The notes: generated by a model not told the origin, from the sequence alone. 64,000 nucleotides of DNA from Streptomyces sp. PR69 (GCF_026420845.1 NZ_JAOWCB010000010.1:124001-188000); one strand, 5' to 3'. Positions 1 through 12,718 are shown, numbered from the stretch's first letter. Numbers and translations: made by a program.

Positions 1-208
1 CAAGCTGACTGCCGACTTCGACTTCGGCAAGGTCAGCGTCCTGCAGGAGATCGCCAAGGCGAAGAAGAAGCCCGCCGAGGCCCGTGCCGTCATCCAGATC
101 GGCATCGTCATCGGCGGCGCCGACGGCGACTTCGACAAGACCGAGCAGGCCATTGTCCGCGAGGCGTGCTTCACGCTCGACCTGCCGCCGCACGAGTTCG
201 ATCTCTGA
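1..208 (+). CDS. terB: TerB-family tellurite resistance protein, 3' end only
   Basis: Reading from base 2 gives 68 residues ending in a TGA at 206-208. The 5' part lies outside the window. The visible part (KVSVLQEIAKAKKKPAEARA, then the acidic motif GGADGDFDKTEQAIVREACF) matches the end of the helical TerB fold, whose conserved acidic residues bind metal. The ending LPPHEFDL is typical of the family. TerB proteins are cytoplasmic and work with TerD-type calcium-binding proteins in tellurite and stress responses. Two terD genes follow within 5.5 kb, so this is the edge of a dispersed ter locus. The family call is good; the length cannot be judged. Confidence 0.85.
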   Translation, partial: KLTADFDFGKVSVLQEIAKAKKKPAEARAVIQIGIVIGGADGDFDKTEQAIVREACFTLDLPPHEFDL

Positions 209-340
209 TCGCCCTGCGCCGTCCGCGCCGGGCGGACACCGACGCGTCGGCCCGGCATGCGGCTCGGCCGGCCGTCGAGATCCCGGCGTTGTCCAGCTTT
301 CGGCGGATCCGAACCCCCGGGATGTGCGCCCCCGATCACA

Positions 341-1753
341 TCACCGGATGTCGGCGGGGTCGAGATCGGCTCCGACGACGAGGGTCACCACCCCCGCTGT
401 GCCGTCCGCGCCCTGCTCCACCTGTGCGCCGGGGAGCCGGGCGGCCAGCGCCTCGGCCTGTTTGTCCAGGCCCTGCGGATGAGCGACCGCGGTGGCGCGG
501 GTGTTCTCCGGGGCGTTGCCCGTGCCGACGACGGTGAGGCCCGCCTCGCGCAGCTTCTCGGCGACGGCCGCGGCCCGACCTGTGACGCCCGTGCCGTTGA
601 GGACCTGGACGCGCACGGAGGAGGCGTACACCGGGTTCTTCGCGGCCGCCAGCAGCCGGTCCTTGTCGACCTCCTTGTCCTGGGCGAGGGACGTGAACAG
701 GTCGGCGGCCTGCGGGTACTGCCACACGATGTTGGCCTTGTCGGTGGCCACATCCGCCTCGCGCGGGTAGTTGGGGACGGTGAGGAAGGTCAGCCGCTCG
801 CTCGGGATGCCCTGGACCTCGGAGGCGAGGCCGTACAGCGGCTTGACGCCGGCCAGGTCCTCGTCCGTGGTCAGCGACTTGGTGGCGGACTGCAGAAAAC
901 CGTACAGCGCGTTGGGGCTGGTCAGCTTGGACTGCGCCTTCCTGGCCAGGGCGTCCATGAATTCCTGCTGGCGGCCGATGCGCCCGATGTCGGAGCCGTC
1001 GCCGATGCTGTAGCGGGCGCGGACGTAGCCGAGCGCTTCCTCGTCCTTGACGGTCTGGCAGCCGGCTTCCAGGTCCAGGCGGGCCTTCTCGTCGTGGATG
1101 GCCTGCTCGGGGCAGACCTCTATGCCGCCCAGGGCGTTGACCATGCCTTTGAAGCCCTGGAAGTCGACCGACATGAAGTGGTCGATGCGCAGGCCGGTGT
1201 TCGCCTCGACGGTCTTGATGGTGCAAGCGGCGGCGCCGGCCACCTCGCCGCCGGCGCCGCCGATGGCGAACGCCTCGTTGATCTTGAAGTGGTGCGGGGC
1301 GGACGTGGTGCCGTCGCCCTTGTCGCACGAGGGTATTCGCACCCAGGAGTCACGCGGGAGGGACACCACAGTGGCCCATTCCCTATTCGCCGGGATGTGC
1401 AGCACCATCAGCGTGTCCGACTGCATGGTGGTCAGACCCCGGCCGTACTCGGCATTGTCACCGTCCCGGCTGTCGGAGCCGACGACCAGGATGTTCTTCG
1501 AGCCCGGACTGAGGTTGACGGGGCGGTCACCGCCGAGTTTGTTGTCGACGTCGGCGGAGCTGATGTTGCCGTTCAGCTCCTGGTACACCCACGCGCCGAC
1601 CCCCGCGACGCCGAGGATGAGGACCGCGAACGCTCCGGCGGCCCAGGTCAGGATCCGGCCTCGCCTGGTCAGCCGCACCGGCCAGCCGCCGACCGGAGCA
1701 CTCCGCCGCCTGCCCCTGCCGCCCACCGGCGCTCCCTCCTCTGCGCGGTCCAT
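341..1753 (-). CDS. LytR-CpsA-Psr (LCP) family cell-wall ligase
   Basis: 470 aa. A basic cytoplasmic N-terminus is followed by one membrane segment at about residues 34-54. The LCP domain starts near residue 84 (ILVVGSDSRDG) and includes QSDTLMVLHIP and SLPRDSWVRIP, with the Arg/Asp residues that bind the polyprenyl pyrophosphate head group. A LytR_C domain follows at about 375-460 (VRVQVLNGTGVTGRAAAVAEKL). LCP enzymes transfer undecaprenyl-linked glycopolymers to peptidoglycan outside the membrane. The gene is transcribed towards terB. A perfect BlaI-type operator lies 58 bp upstream of its start, which suggests control by the BlaI/M56 pair encoded next to it. The ATG at 1753 leaves a normal N-terminus. 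Confidence 0.9.
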   Translation of the reverse strand: MDRAEEGAPVGGRGRRRSAPVGGWPVRLTRRGRILTWAAGAFAVLILGVAGVGAWVYQELNGNISSADVDNKLGGDRPVNLSPGSKNILVVGSDSRDGDNAEYGRGLTTMQSDTLMVLHIPANREWATVVSLPRDSWVRIPSCDKGDGTTSAPHHFKINEAFAIGGAGGEVAGAAACTIKTVEANTGLRIDHFMSVDFQGFKGMVNALGGIEVCPEQAIHDEKARLDLEAGCQTVKDEEALGYVRARYSIGDGSDIGRIGRQQEFMDALARKAQSKLTSPNALYGFLQSATKSLTTDEDLAGVKPLYGLASEVQGIPSERLTFLTVPNYPREADVATDKANIVWQYPQAADLFTSLAQDKEVDKDRLLAAAKNPVYASSVRVQVLNGTGVTGRAAAVAEKLREAGLTVVGTGNAPENTRATAVAHPQGLDKQAEALAARLPGAQVEQGADGTAGVVTLVVGADLDPADIR

Positions 1754-1810
1754 CCGGCCTTTCAGCCGCTGCTGAGCGTTCGGTGCCTGCGGGCACCGGA
1801 CGGCGGAACT

Positions 1811-1824
1811 CTACATGTATGTAG
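1811..1824. promoter_or_regulatory. BlaI-type operator upstream of the LCP gene
   Basis: CTACATGTATGTAG has inverted arms CTACA/TGTAG with a 4-base spacer, 58 bp upstream of the LCP start codon. It has the same arms and spacing as two sites at the blaI promoter (3383-3396 and 3431-3444). BlaI/MecI repressors bind TACA-N4-TGTA palindromes. Binding here is inferred. Confidence 0.75.
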
Positions 1825-1958
1825 ATATACGAGCGGGTGGCGGGTATGTCTCACCGCATCCGGCTCCATCACCATGACCGCGCTCTGCGCACTGGCCGCC
1901 ATCCTGGTCGCCGGTCTCGCGGCACTGGCCGACCACGCCTGACCGGCTGCCGCCCGGC

Positions 1959-2891
1959 TCACAGAGGTGTCGCGGCGTGCAGGATGAGGACCATCGTCAC
2001 CGCGGAGTTCGCGGACGACATTGCGGACGCTGCCGTACCCGCGGCCGCACCCCACACCGCCAGCCCCACCGAGGTGAACACCGACGGCCAGCTGCGCACC
2101 GCGGGCGCCGGACCGAGCAGAGCGGCCACCCGGCGCGGCACCGGCCCTGGCGCCGCGAGACCCGCCAGCGTCGCCACCGGGGTGCCCCGGGATACGAGCG
2201 CCGCCTTGCCGATCGCGTGCGCCACCGTCCGGCGGCTGCCGACCGCATTGGCCGCCTCCTCGTCCGCCCACCGCTCGGCCGTATACGACACCGCTGTGCG
2301 CAGCGGGCGCAGGAACGGGTTGGCGCGCGCGGCCAGTTGCACGGCGAGCAAGTAGCGGTGGTGCTGGGCGGCGAGGTGGGCCCGCTCATGGGCGAACAGG
2401 GCGCGCCGCTCGGCCGGTTCGAGGCAGTCCAGCAGAGCGGTGGTCACCACGACCCGGCGCCGTCGGCGGCCGGGCAGCGCGTACGCGTACGGAACCTGGT
2501 CGGGCAGGACCGCTACCTCCCTGTCAGGCAGGCCGGCCAGCGCCCGATGGGCGCGGCGACGCACCCGGCCGTGCCGCCACAGCGTGCGGCCACAGGCCAC
2601 CACCACCAGGCACAGAGCCGGGATGGCAGCCTTGCCGGCCACCTCGTCGTACGGCACCGCCTCGCGCACCTCGGGATCCGACCAGCCGTCGGGCAGTGGG
2701 TTGCCGGGCAGCTGGGCGGTGCCGACCACCATCACCAGCCCCAGACACACCGTGCTGCACACCGCCATGACCGCGGCCACCCCGGTCAGCAGCCGCGTCG
2801 CGGTCCGCGGATGCAGCCGCTGCTCGGCCAGACGCGCGATCGGCCAGGCACTTAACGGCAGGACCAGCGGCAGAAAGACGAACACCCCCAT
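1959..2891 (-). CDS. M56-family (BlaR1-like) membrane metallopeptidase
   Basis: 310 aa. Several hydrophobic segments flank a zinc-protease motif HERAH at residues 168-172, with a downstream Glu in AERWADEEA near 203 as the probable third ligand. M56 proteins sense cell-wall stress and trigger inactivation of a BlaI-type repressor. This one lacks the large extracellular penicillin-binding sensor domain of staphylococcal BlaR1, as is usual for the short actinobacterial versions. It lies 6 bp downstream of the BlaI gene on the same strand, which is the classical pairing. The last residues form a further hydrophobic stretch. Confidence 0.88.
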   Translation of the reverse strand: MGVFVFLPLVLPLSAWPIARLAEQRLHPRTATRLLTGVAAVMAVCSTVCLGLVMVVGTAQLPGNPLPDGWSDPEVREAVPYDEVAGKAAIPALCLVVVACGRTLWRHGRVRRRAHRALAGLPDREVAVLPDQVPYAYALPGRRRRRVVVTTALLDCLEPAERRALFAHERAHLAAQHHRYLLAVQLAARANPFLRPLRTAVSYTAERWADEEAANAVGSRRTVAHAIGKAALVSRGTPVATLAGLAAPGPVPRRVAALLGPAPAVRSWPSVFTSVGLAVWGAAAGTAASAMSSANSAVTMVLILHAATPL

Positions 2892-2897
2892 GAGGCT

Positions 2898-3287
2898 TCA
2901 GTCTTCCCCTTCGCTCCGGGGCTGACCCAGCAGTTCGCGCAGCAGCCGCTCGTCGTCCGGACCGAGCCCGGTGATGAAGCTGGCCAGCACGGCCTCCCGA
3001 TCGCTCTCGGCGTCCAGCACCTTGCGCATCTTGTGCGCGGCCAGGCCCGCCTGATCCGACGCGGGCGTCCACGCGAAGGACCGGCCCGCCCGCTCGCGTG
3101 TGACGGCCCCCTTGGCCAGCAGCCGGGTCAGGATCGTGATCACGGTCGTGTAGGCGAGATCCCCGCCGAGCCGCTGCTGCACCCAGCCGGCCGTGGCCGG
3201 GCCGTTCGCCTCCCGCAATGCCGACAGGACGAGCGCCTCCAGCTCACCCTGCCCCCGCCGCCGGGAACCCCGCCGGTCATCCGCCAC
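2898..3287 (-). CDS. blaI: BlaI/MecI/CopY-family transcriptional repressor
   Basis: 129 aa from the GTG at 3287, which follows an AGGGAGA ribosome-binding site. An ATG at 3374 would add an untypical 29-residue tail that overlaps the promoter. The winged helix is clear: LEALVLSALREANGPATAGW, then VQQRLGGDLAYTTVITILTR (recognition helix) and LLAKGAVTRERAGRSFAWTP. The C-terminal helices form the dimer interface that is cleaved or destabilised on M56 signalling. It is co-transcribed with the M56 protease. Two operators of its own type lie upstream, consistent with autorepression. Confidence 0.92.
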   Translation of the reverse strand: MADDRRGSRRRGQGELEALVLSALREANGPATAGWVQQRLGGDLAYTTVITILTRLLAKGAVTRERAGRSFAWTPASDQAGLAAHKMRKVLDAESDREAVLASFITGLGPDDERLLRELLGQPRSEGED

Positions 3288-3382
3288 GCCCTGTCTCCCT
3301 TCCGCCGACCCGAGATCACGAGCGGTCCATCGTATGGGGGCCTGACCGCCGCTCATCGCGCGCCAGTCCGCCATCAGGACAT

Positions 3383-3396
3383 CTACAGAAGTGTAG
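3383..3396. promoter_or_regulatory. BlaI-type operator, blaI proximal
   Basis: CTACAGAAGTGTAG, with arms CTACA/TGTAG and a 4-base spacer, lies 96 bp upstream of the blaI GTG in the blaI-terD divergent region. It is likely to be the autoregulatory site. Confidence 0.8.
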
Positions 3397-3430
3397 AAGA
3401 CAGGCTTCCGGGTGCATGCTTCCGTACTCT

Positions 3431-3444
3431 CTACAGTCCTGTAG
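3431..3444. promoter_or_regulatory. BlaI-type operator between blaI and terD
   Basis: CTACAGTCCTGTAG, with the same arms and spacing, has its centre 48 bp from the centre of the operator at 3383-3396 and ends 54 bp before the terD GTG. It could serve blaI, terD or both. Confidence 0.8.
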
Positions 3445-3498
3445 ATTCAGATCTGGGTCCCCTGGGCCCTGATCTGACGTATCGAGAAGGAGGACGCA

Positions 3499-4074
3499 GT
3501 GGGAGTTTCCCTGGCCAAGGGCGGCAACGTCTCTCTCAGCAAGGAGGCGCCCGGCCTGACAGCCGTCCTGGTCGGCTTGGGCTGGGACGTACGCACGACC
3601 ACCGGTGCCGACTACGACCTCGACGCCTCCGCCCTCCTGCTGGATGTCTCCGGCAAGGTGCTGTCGGACCGGCACTTCGTCTTCTACAACAACCTCACCA
3701 GCCCGGACGGCTCGGTCGAGCACACCGGCGACAACCTCACCGGCGAGGGCGAAGGCGACGACGAGGCCATCAAGGTGAACCTCGCCGCGGTACCCGGCGA
3801 GGTCGACAAGATCGTCTTCCCGGTCTCCATCCACGACGCCGAAAGCCGCGGCCAGAGCTTCGGCCAGGTGCGCAACGCCTTCATCCGCGTCGTCGACCAG
3901 GCCAGCGGCGCCGAGATCGCCCGCTATGACCTGTCCGAGGACGCCTCGACCGAGACGGCCATGGTGTTCGGAGAGCTGTACCGCCACGGCGCGGAGTGGA
4001 AGTTCCGCGCCGTGGGACAGGGTTATGCCTCCGGGCTGGCCGGGATCGCCGCCGACTTCGGCGTGAACGTCTGA
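3499..4074 (+). CDS. terD: TerD-family calcium-binding stress protein
   Basis: 191 aa. The GTG start is preceded by GAAGGAGG at 3486-3493. The family signatures are all present: [40 protein letters not shown], the Asn-rich [13 protein letters not shown], and [19 protein letters not shown], which carries the acidic calcium-binding residues. [21 protein letters not shown] sequence near the end is also typical. TerD proteins are cytoplasmic or membrane-peripheral and are needed for tellurite and oxidative-stress tolerance. In streptomycetes they also influence differentiation. A BlaI-type operator lies just upstream. A membrane protein and a second terD follow on the same strand. Confidence 0.95.
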   Translation: MGVSLAKGGNVSLSKEAPGLTAVLVGLGWDVRTTTGADYDLDASALLLDVSGKVLSDRHFVFYNNLTSPDGSVEHTGDNLTGEGEGDDEAIKVNLAAVPGEVDKIVFPVSIHDAESRGQSFGQVRNAFIRVVDQASGAEIARYDLSEDASTETAMVFGELYRHGAEWKFRAVGQGYASGLAGIAADFGVNV

Positions 4075-4174
4075 GACCGGACGGATCGCCCGGCCGGGCC
4101 TGCTCCTCGGCAGTGGGCCCGGCACGGCGCCCCCGCTCAGCGGCGCCGAAGCACCCCATCCCTCAGGAGAGCAC

Positions 4175-4819
4175 GTGTCCGACCCGCTCTGCCTCCGTCC
4201 CGAGGACCGGGCGGACTTCGAGACAGTACTGCACCTGGCGTTGAACACCCAGGACATTCGAAGAGCTGTTCGCGCCGATCCGACCGGTCGTGCCGCCGCC
4301 CGTCTGCGCGTACGGGTGCTCGCCGACGCCGACGAGATCGCCGGCGCCGCACAGGGCGAGTACCGCAGGTACCTCACCCTGGACGCGTCCGCCGGAGAGG
4401 AGCCGCCGCGCTACCCCATGGACGGCAGCGTGTTGCCCGCCCTCGCCGTGCTCACCCCCCTCGTGGCCGGCTCGTCGGCCGCGGTCCTGCTCGTGCTCGG
4501 TTACGTGCTCCGACTGTCGGATTCCCAGGGGTCATTGCCCGGACCGCTCGTTACCGCCGGCTGGATCCTCGCGCTGGTCGCTGCCGCGAGCGCGCTCACC
4601 GCCCTCGGTGCGATGCTGGCCGTGGCGATACGCGGGCGCCGCGGATCCGCGCACCCTGCCCGCCTGGAGCAGGCACGGCTGGAGTGGCAGCAGGCCCTGC
4701 TGGCCCGCGGCATGCTGCCCTGCCTGCGCCGATACATCGCTGAGGACCCGTCCCTCCGCCCCGCACCGACTACATCCGCCGCCGACTCCAACGGCGCTCC
4801 CCCTGCGCCGACCGACTAG
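4175..4819 (+). CDS. Hypothetical membrane protein in the terD cluster
   Basis: 214 aa from a GTG at 4175 behind a CAGGAGAG ribosome-binding site. The first 75 residues are soluble and rich in Arg/Ala/Asp. Two membrane segments follow (about residues 88-108, LAVLTPLVAGSSAAVLLVLG, and about 125-150, LVTAGWILALVAAASALTAL), then a basic tail (RLEQARLEWQQALLARGMLP). I recognise no domain. Its position, 100 bp after one terD and 34 bp before another, suggests a membrane partner of TerD proteins, but that is inference from location. Confidence 0.7.
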   Translation: MSDPLCLRPEDRADFETVLHLALNTQDIRRAVRADPTGRAAARLRVRVLADADEIAGAAQGEYRRYLTLDASAGEEPPRYPMDGSVLPALAVLTPLVAGSSAAVLLVLGYVLRLSDSQGSLPGPLVTAGWILALVAAASALTALGAMLAVAIRGRRGSAHPARLEQARLEWQQALLARGMLPCLRRYIAEDPSLRPAPTTSAADSNGAPPAPTD

Positions 4820-4853
4820 CACCCGTACGAACTCGAAGGAGACAAGCACCCTC

Positions 4854-5438
4854 ATGTCGATCAACCTGAGCAAGGGCCAGCAGATCAGTCTGAGCAAGGC
4901 CGACGGCAATGCCCTGACCTCCGTCCGCATGGGCCTGGGCTGGCAGGCCGCACCCCGCAAGGGCTTCCTTGCCAAACTGACCGGCGGAAGCGAGATCGAC
5001 CTGGACGCTTCGGCCGTACTCTTCGCCGCAGGGCAGCCGGTGGACGTCGTCTTCTTCCAGCACCTGGTCAGCGACGACGGCTCCGTCCGGCATACGGGCG
5101 ACAACCTCACCGGCGGCGCCGGCGCCGGAGGCGACGACGAAGCAATCCTCGTCGAACTGGCCCGCGTGCCCGCGCACGTCGACCAGATCGTCTTCACCGT
5201 CAACTCCTTCACCGGCCAGACTTTCGCCGAGGTGCAGAACGCCTTCTGCCGCCTGGTCGATGAGACTGCGGGCGCCGAACTGGCCCGCTACACCCTCACC
5301 GGCGGCGGTCACCACACCGCCCAGATCATGGCGAAGGTCTACCGCACGGGTGGCGGCTGGCAGATGAAGGCCATCGGCGAACCCGCCACCGGCCGCACCT
5401 TTCAGGACCTGCTCCCGGCGATCGCCCCCCACCTGTGA
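4854..5438 (+). CDS. TerD-family protein, second paralogue
   Basis: 194 aa from the ATG at 4854 (MSINLSKGQQISLSKADGN). It has an insertion relative to the first TerD (QAAPRKGFLAKLTGGSEIDL), as in the TerZ/CABP-like subgroup. It keeps [29 protein letters not shown] and the ending YRTGGGWQMKAIGEP. The His/Asn-rich loop of typical TerD is here VVFFQHLVSDDG. It probably shares a transcript with 4175-4819. Same expected role as the other TerD: calcium-binding stress protein. Further in-frame codons upstream belong to a shadow frame and have no ribosome-binding site. Confidence 0.93.
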   Translation: MSINLSKGQQISLSKADGNALTSVRMGLGWQAAPRKGFLAKLTGGSEIDLDASAVLFAAGQPVDVVFFQHLVSDDGSVRHTGDNLTGGAGAGGDDEAILVELARVPAHVDQIVFTVNSFTGQTFAEVQNAFCRLVDETAGAELARYTLTGGGHHTAQIMAKVYRTGGGWQMKAIGEPATGRTFQDLLPAIAPHL

Positions 5439-5535
5439 CGGAATCCGATTCTCCTGCAAAGATTCGGAGCCGCAGTGAGCGATCACTCCACGCGAACGGA
5501 CGGCTCAGCTCAGGAGGATGGTCATGTCCTCGGCG

Positions 5536-7080
5536 CTATGTCCGGCTGAGGCGGGAGAGCAGCCCCCGGTGCGCCCACCCTGTCCGGCGCAGACCCGTCC
5601 AGATGCAGCAAGCAGCCATGCCGATTCCCAGCGCGGTCGCACCGAGCGGGGACGAAACGGCACCCATCACGGCAATGCCGATCACCACGACGACGAGACC
5701 GTCAAACTGCCAGACCAGAACGCGCAGTCCGGAGAGGTCGCCGAACGGCGTGATGATCGGGAGCAGCAGCTCCAGCGGCAGCTGCAGCTTCATCTCGCGC
5801 AGGAACCTGGCGCTGAGCACCAGCGCCGTTGACGCCGCGGCGAGGAGGGCCGTGTTCACCAGGCGTCCGCCGTGCGGCGGCCACTGGGTCGTGATCGCGA
5901 GGCCGCCTCCCAGGACTACTCCGGTCACTACGGCGACGACCGGCCATGCCAGCGTGCGGGCGAGCATCCCGCCCGACCGCTCACCGAACAGGGGGGCCAG
6001 GGTCAACTCGTCGCGCAGGCCGCGCCAGGTCTCGCTCACCCATCCGGATCCCAGGTATACGGAGACCGATCCGGCCACCCACGACAGCGACGCCGGGATG
6101 CCTGTCGGCCCGGCGGCTCCGAGGGTCAGCAGGGCGCCGCCGATCAGCAGGAACACCGCGGCTGCCAGCGCGCGACCGGGCGTCCGCAGCGCTCGCGTCG
6201 CGCCCTGAGCGATATGGCCGCGAAGGCGTCCATCCGACCGGAGCAGAGCCGACGTGAGTCCTCGCGGCTCCGGCCGGTACAGGTCGAGCGCATGGTGGAG
6301 CGTTCCCGTCCAGGCATACGCCTGGGCCTGGGAGGCGCGCGCCGACTCGCGCGCGAGCCTGCCGAGGTCGACCGTCCGGATCGACCGGAAGGCAGCCCGT
6401 CCGAGGCACACGGCCGCGGTCGCCAGCACACCGGCGACGAGCCACAGGCCGCCCCCGCCGTCCAGAGCCGTCCTGCTCAGCACCGTCACGATGAGCGCCA
6501 CAGCGCCCGCAGCAGAAGCGAGCAGGAGGTTGTCCGGCACCGCTCGGACCTGGCCCCACAACCAGGCTGCCGAGGCGACGGCGCAGAGCCCCGCCGCGAC
6601 CGCGAGACTCTGTAGCGCGGTGTCGAGACGATCGAAGAGGTCAGTGATGAGGTACGCCGTCGTGACCACCGACAGCAGCGTGGACATGCCCGCATACACC
6701 AGTCGGCGGCGGGCGATCGCGCCGAGGTAGTGCGCCGGGGACAGGTCCGTGGACACGAACACGTGCAGCAGGAACGGCTGGAGCACCAGCGGTCCCCAGA
6801 ACCGGCCGGCGAGCTGGGCGCACCAGCACGCTGCCGCCGCGAGCCCGCAGGCCACGGGAGTCGCCCCGGCGAGAGACCCCACGGGCAGGAGCGCCGGCGA
6901 AGTGCTCGCCGCGTACACGACCGGCACTAGGTAGAAGACGGCGAACAGGGCGACGAGATAGACGGCGTACGCGCGGCCACGCACCGTGGCGCGCCCGCCG
7001 CGGCGGGCGTACCGGTGCCACACGGCGTGGACGCGGGTTCTGGCATCCGAGTCGAGTGGTGCGATGCTGTGCGTCGTCAT
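5536..7080 (-). CDS. ABC-transporter-type multispan membrane protein (permease)
   Basis: 514 aa from the ATG at 7080. It has about ten or more hydrophobic segments: residues 30-55 (YAVYLVALFAVFYLVPVVYAA), several around 60-230, and a second half with GRALAAAVFLLIGGALLTLG, LSWVAGSVSVYLGSGWV, LAWPVVAVVTGVVLGGGLAI and a final group near residues 430-500. This is the topology of a Streptomyces ABC export permease. Its ATG overlaps the TGA of an ABC ATPase by the ATGA motif, so the pair was translationally coupled. The ATPase is now truncated, so the permease may be an orphan. The substrate is unknown. Confidence 0.75.
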   Translation of the reverse strand: MTTHSIAPLDSDARTRVHAVWHRYARRGGRATVRGRAYAVYLVALFAVFYLVPVVYAASTSPALLPVGSLAGATPVACGLAAAACWCAQLAGRFWGPLVLQPFLLHVFVSTDLSPAHYLGAIARRRLVYAGMSTLLSVVTTAYLITDLFDRLDTALQSLAVAAGLCAVASAAWLWGQVRAVPDNLLLASAAGAVALIVTVLSRTALDGGGGLWLVAGVLATAAVCLGRAAFRSIRTVDLGRLARESARASQAQAYAWTGTLHHALDLYRPEPRGLTSALLRSDGRLRGHIAQGATRALRTPGRALAAAVFLLIGGALLTLGAAGPTGIPASLSWVAGSVSVYLGSGWVSETWRGLRDELTLAPLFGERSGGMLARTLAWPVVAVVTGVVLGGGLAITTQWPPHGGRLVNTALLAAASTALVLSARFLREMKLQLPLELLLPIITPFGDLSGLRVLVWQFDGLVVVVIGIAVMGAVSSPLGATALGIGMAACCIWTGLRRTGWAHRGLLSRLSRT

Positions 7081-7275
7081 CCCAACTCCACGCGGCCGTC
7101 GCACGCGTCCACCAAGCTGCTCTCGTGGGTGGCGACCAGGAACGCCGTGCCGTTTCTCGCCCGTTCGGTGAGCAGCGTGGCCACCAAATCGACGCGGTGA
7201 CTGTCGAGGTGCCGCTCGGGCTCGTCGAGCAGCACGACGTCGGCAGGACGAACCAACACCGCTGGATGCGCAAGA
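7077..7275 (-). pseudogene. ABC transporter ATPase, C-terminal remnant
   Basis: The minus strand encodes VRPADVVLLDEPERHLDSHR (Walker B and D-loop) followed by ARNGTAFLVATHESSLVDAC (the H-loop region) and a natural stop that overlaps the permease start. Everything upstream is missing: there is no Walker A, Q-loop or signature sequence, and homology stops just before AVLVRP at about 7275. Beyond that point the minus-strand frame is the antisense of an unrelated fragment. The remnant keeps only about 65 of the roughly 200 residues of a normal ATPase, so it cannot hydrolyse ATP. Confidence 0.8.
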
Positions 7276-7299
7276 TTTTGTGAGACCGTATCCGGGCCG

Positions 7300-7545
7300 G
7301 TGGTAGCGAATGACCGTGTGGTCGAGAGCCAGACGTTCCGCAACCCACTCCCACGATTCCAGCGACTGCCCCAGGCCATCGGGCTGCTCCCGCCGCAATG
7401 GCGGTGCCTGTCCGTGGTCGACCACGACCGGATCGCGCTGGGCGTCCCGTACGGCGTGTTTCCGGGCACCCCGGACGAGCTGCGCGCGCGGCTCGAACGG
7501 GTCGTCACCGACAGCGCGCTGACCGGCTGGAGCCTCGCACCCTGA
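7300..7545 (+). pseudogene. Orphan C-terminal gene fragment, family unknown
   Basis: A plus-strand frame with strong third-position GC bias encodes about 80 residues ending RIALGVPYGVFPGTPDELRA...LTGWSLAP and TGA. The codon bias suggests it was once coding. It has no ribosome-binding site or plausible N-terminus and begins where the truncated ABC ATPase ends. I read it as the 3' end of a gene joined to the ATPase by a deletion. I cannot name its family. Confidence 0.4.
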
Positions 7546-7555
7546 GCCCTGAGCC

Positions 7556-11554
<3,999 letters not shown>

Positions 11555-11689
11555 CGCTCACCACCGCTCGGGCCATTGTTCACGGTCCGTTGTTCACTAC
11601 CCCGGCCCCGGCCGTGAACAACCTCGCACCGGCTAGACAGAACGTCGCCGACGGTCCCGAACGGTCACGAACGCGAAGAGGAGGCACGG

Positions 11690-12718
11690 ATGAGGACACA
11701 GATCTTCCGGCGACGCCCGGCCGGAACCCCGGGCCGCCGCCGGGCGGCGGCGGGCCTGCTGCTCGGGGCGGCCATGACCGCGGTCACGCTGCTCGCCGTG
11801 TCCCTGACGGCGTCGTCACGCACCGGGGACACCGGGAACACCGGGGACACCAGGAACACCGGGGATACCAGGAACACCGGGGATACCAGGGATATGGAGC
11901 CGACGGCACGTCCCCTGACCGACCGGGAGACCGCCCTGCTCGACCGTGCCGAGCAGCTGCTGCTGCGGGCCTGCATGCGGGAGCACGGCTTCGTCTACCA
12001 GCCCGCCGAGCCGCACCGGGCCACCGCCCCAAGGGAGTTCCCCTATGTCATCGACGACCCCCGGTGGGCCGCCAGGCATGGCTATGGCACCGCGCTGCGG
12101 GCCGAACTCGACGAAGCCCGCAGAAACGACCCCAACCAGCGCTACTTCCGCAGCCTTCCCGCCGAGCGCCGGGCCGCCGCCCTCCGCGCGGCCAACGGCG
12201 AGAACCCCCGGGGGCTGACCGCGCGCACCCCCGACGGCCTGGTGCTCACGCGCAGCGCCGACGGATGCCGGTCCACGGCAGAGCGCGAGCTGTACGGCGA
12301 CCTCGCTGCCTGGTTCCAGGCCCGGTCCACCGTCGAGTCCCTCGACTGGATGCGCCGGGAGAGGGTGACGGCCGACCCCCGGTACACCGCCGCGGTCGCC
12401 GACTGGGCCCGCTGTATGCGGGCCCAGGGCCATCCCCACGAGAGCCCGGCGGCGCTGCGTGCCTCGCTGCCCGCGCCTGAGCGCGCCCTCCCCGCCGACG
12501 AGGAGCTCCCCGCCGCCGAAGAGAAGGAACTGGCCACGGCGGAGGCGCGGTGCGCCCTGGACACCGGCCTCGCCGAGACGGCCCGCACGCTCGACGCACA
12601 GCACGCCGATGAACTCCAGCGACAGCACCGGTCCGCGGTGGACACCGCACGGCGGCTGCAGCTGGCAGCACTGCCCCGAGCCGCGCGGATCACCGCGCAG
12701 ACGGCCGACGGGCGGTGA
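11690..12718 (+). CDS. Exported or membrane-anchored hypothetical protein
   Basis: 342 aa from an ATG behind a perfect AGGAGG. Residues 1-20 are basic. A hydrophobic segment at about 20-42 (GLLLGAAMTAVTLLAVSLTA) is an uncleaved anchor or signal peptide. It is followed by a degenerate TGDT(G/R)NTGD repeat. The rest is Arg/Ala-rich and helical with conserved-looking ACMREHGF and WARCMRAQGH motifs, each with one Cys, as in a family of Streptomyces exported proteins often found near peptidoglycan-binding or ABC genes. There is no catalytic signature. It is divergent from the STAND gene, so the 135-bp gap must hold both promoters. Confidence 0.7.
   Translation: MRTQIFRRRPAGTPGRRRAAAGLLLGAAMTAVTLLAVSLTASSRTGDTGNTGDTRNTGDTRNTGDTRDMEPTARPLTDRETALLDRAEQLLLRACMREHGFVYQPAEPHRATAPREFPYVIDDPRWAARHGYGTALRAELDEARRNDPNQRYFRSLPAERRAAALRAANGENPRGLTARTPDGLVLTRSADGCRSTAERELYGDLAAWFQARSTVESLDWMRRERVTADPRYTAAVADWARCMRAQGHPHESPAALRASLPAPERALPADEELPAAEEKELATAEARCALDTGLAETARTLDAQHADELQRQHRSAVDTARRLQLAALPRAARITAQTADGR
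11821..11892. repeat. 18-bp minisatellite in an exported-protein gene
   Basis: About four units of an 18-bp repeat (CACCGGGGACACCAGGAA and variants) encode a TGDTRN-type hexapeptide array directly after the membrane segment. The array is in frame, so it is a candidate length-variable stalk. Confidence 0.85.

Noticed and set aside
257..1942. Long plus-strand frame of 561 codons over the LCP gene
   Set aside because: Antisense shadow caused by high GC; the minus-strand LCP protein has clear domains and codon bias.
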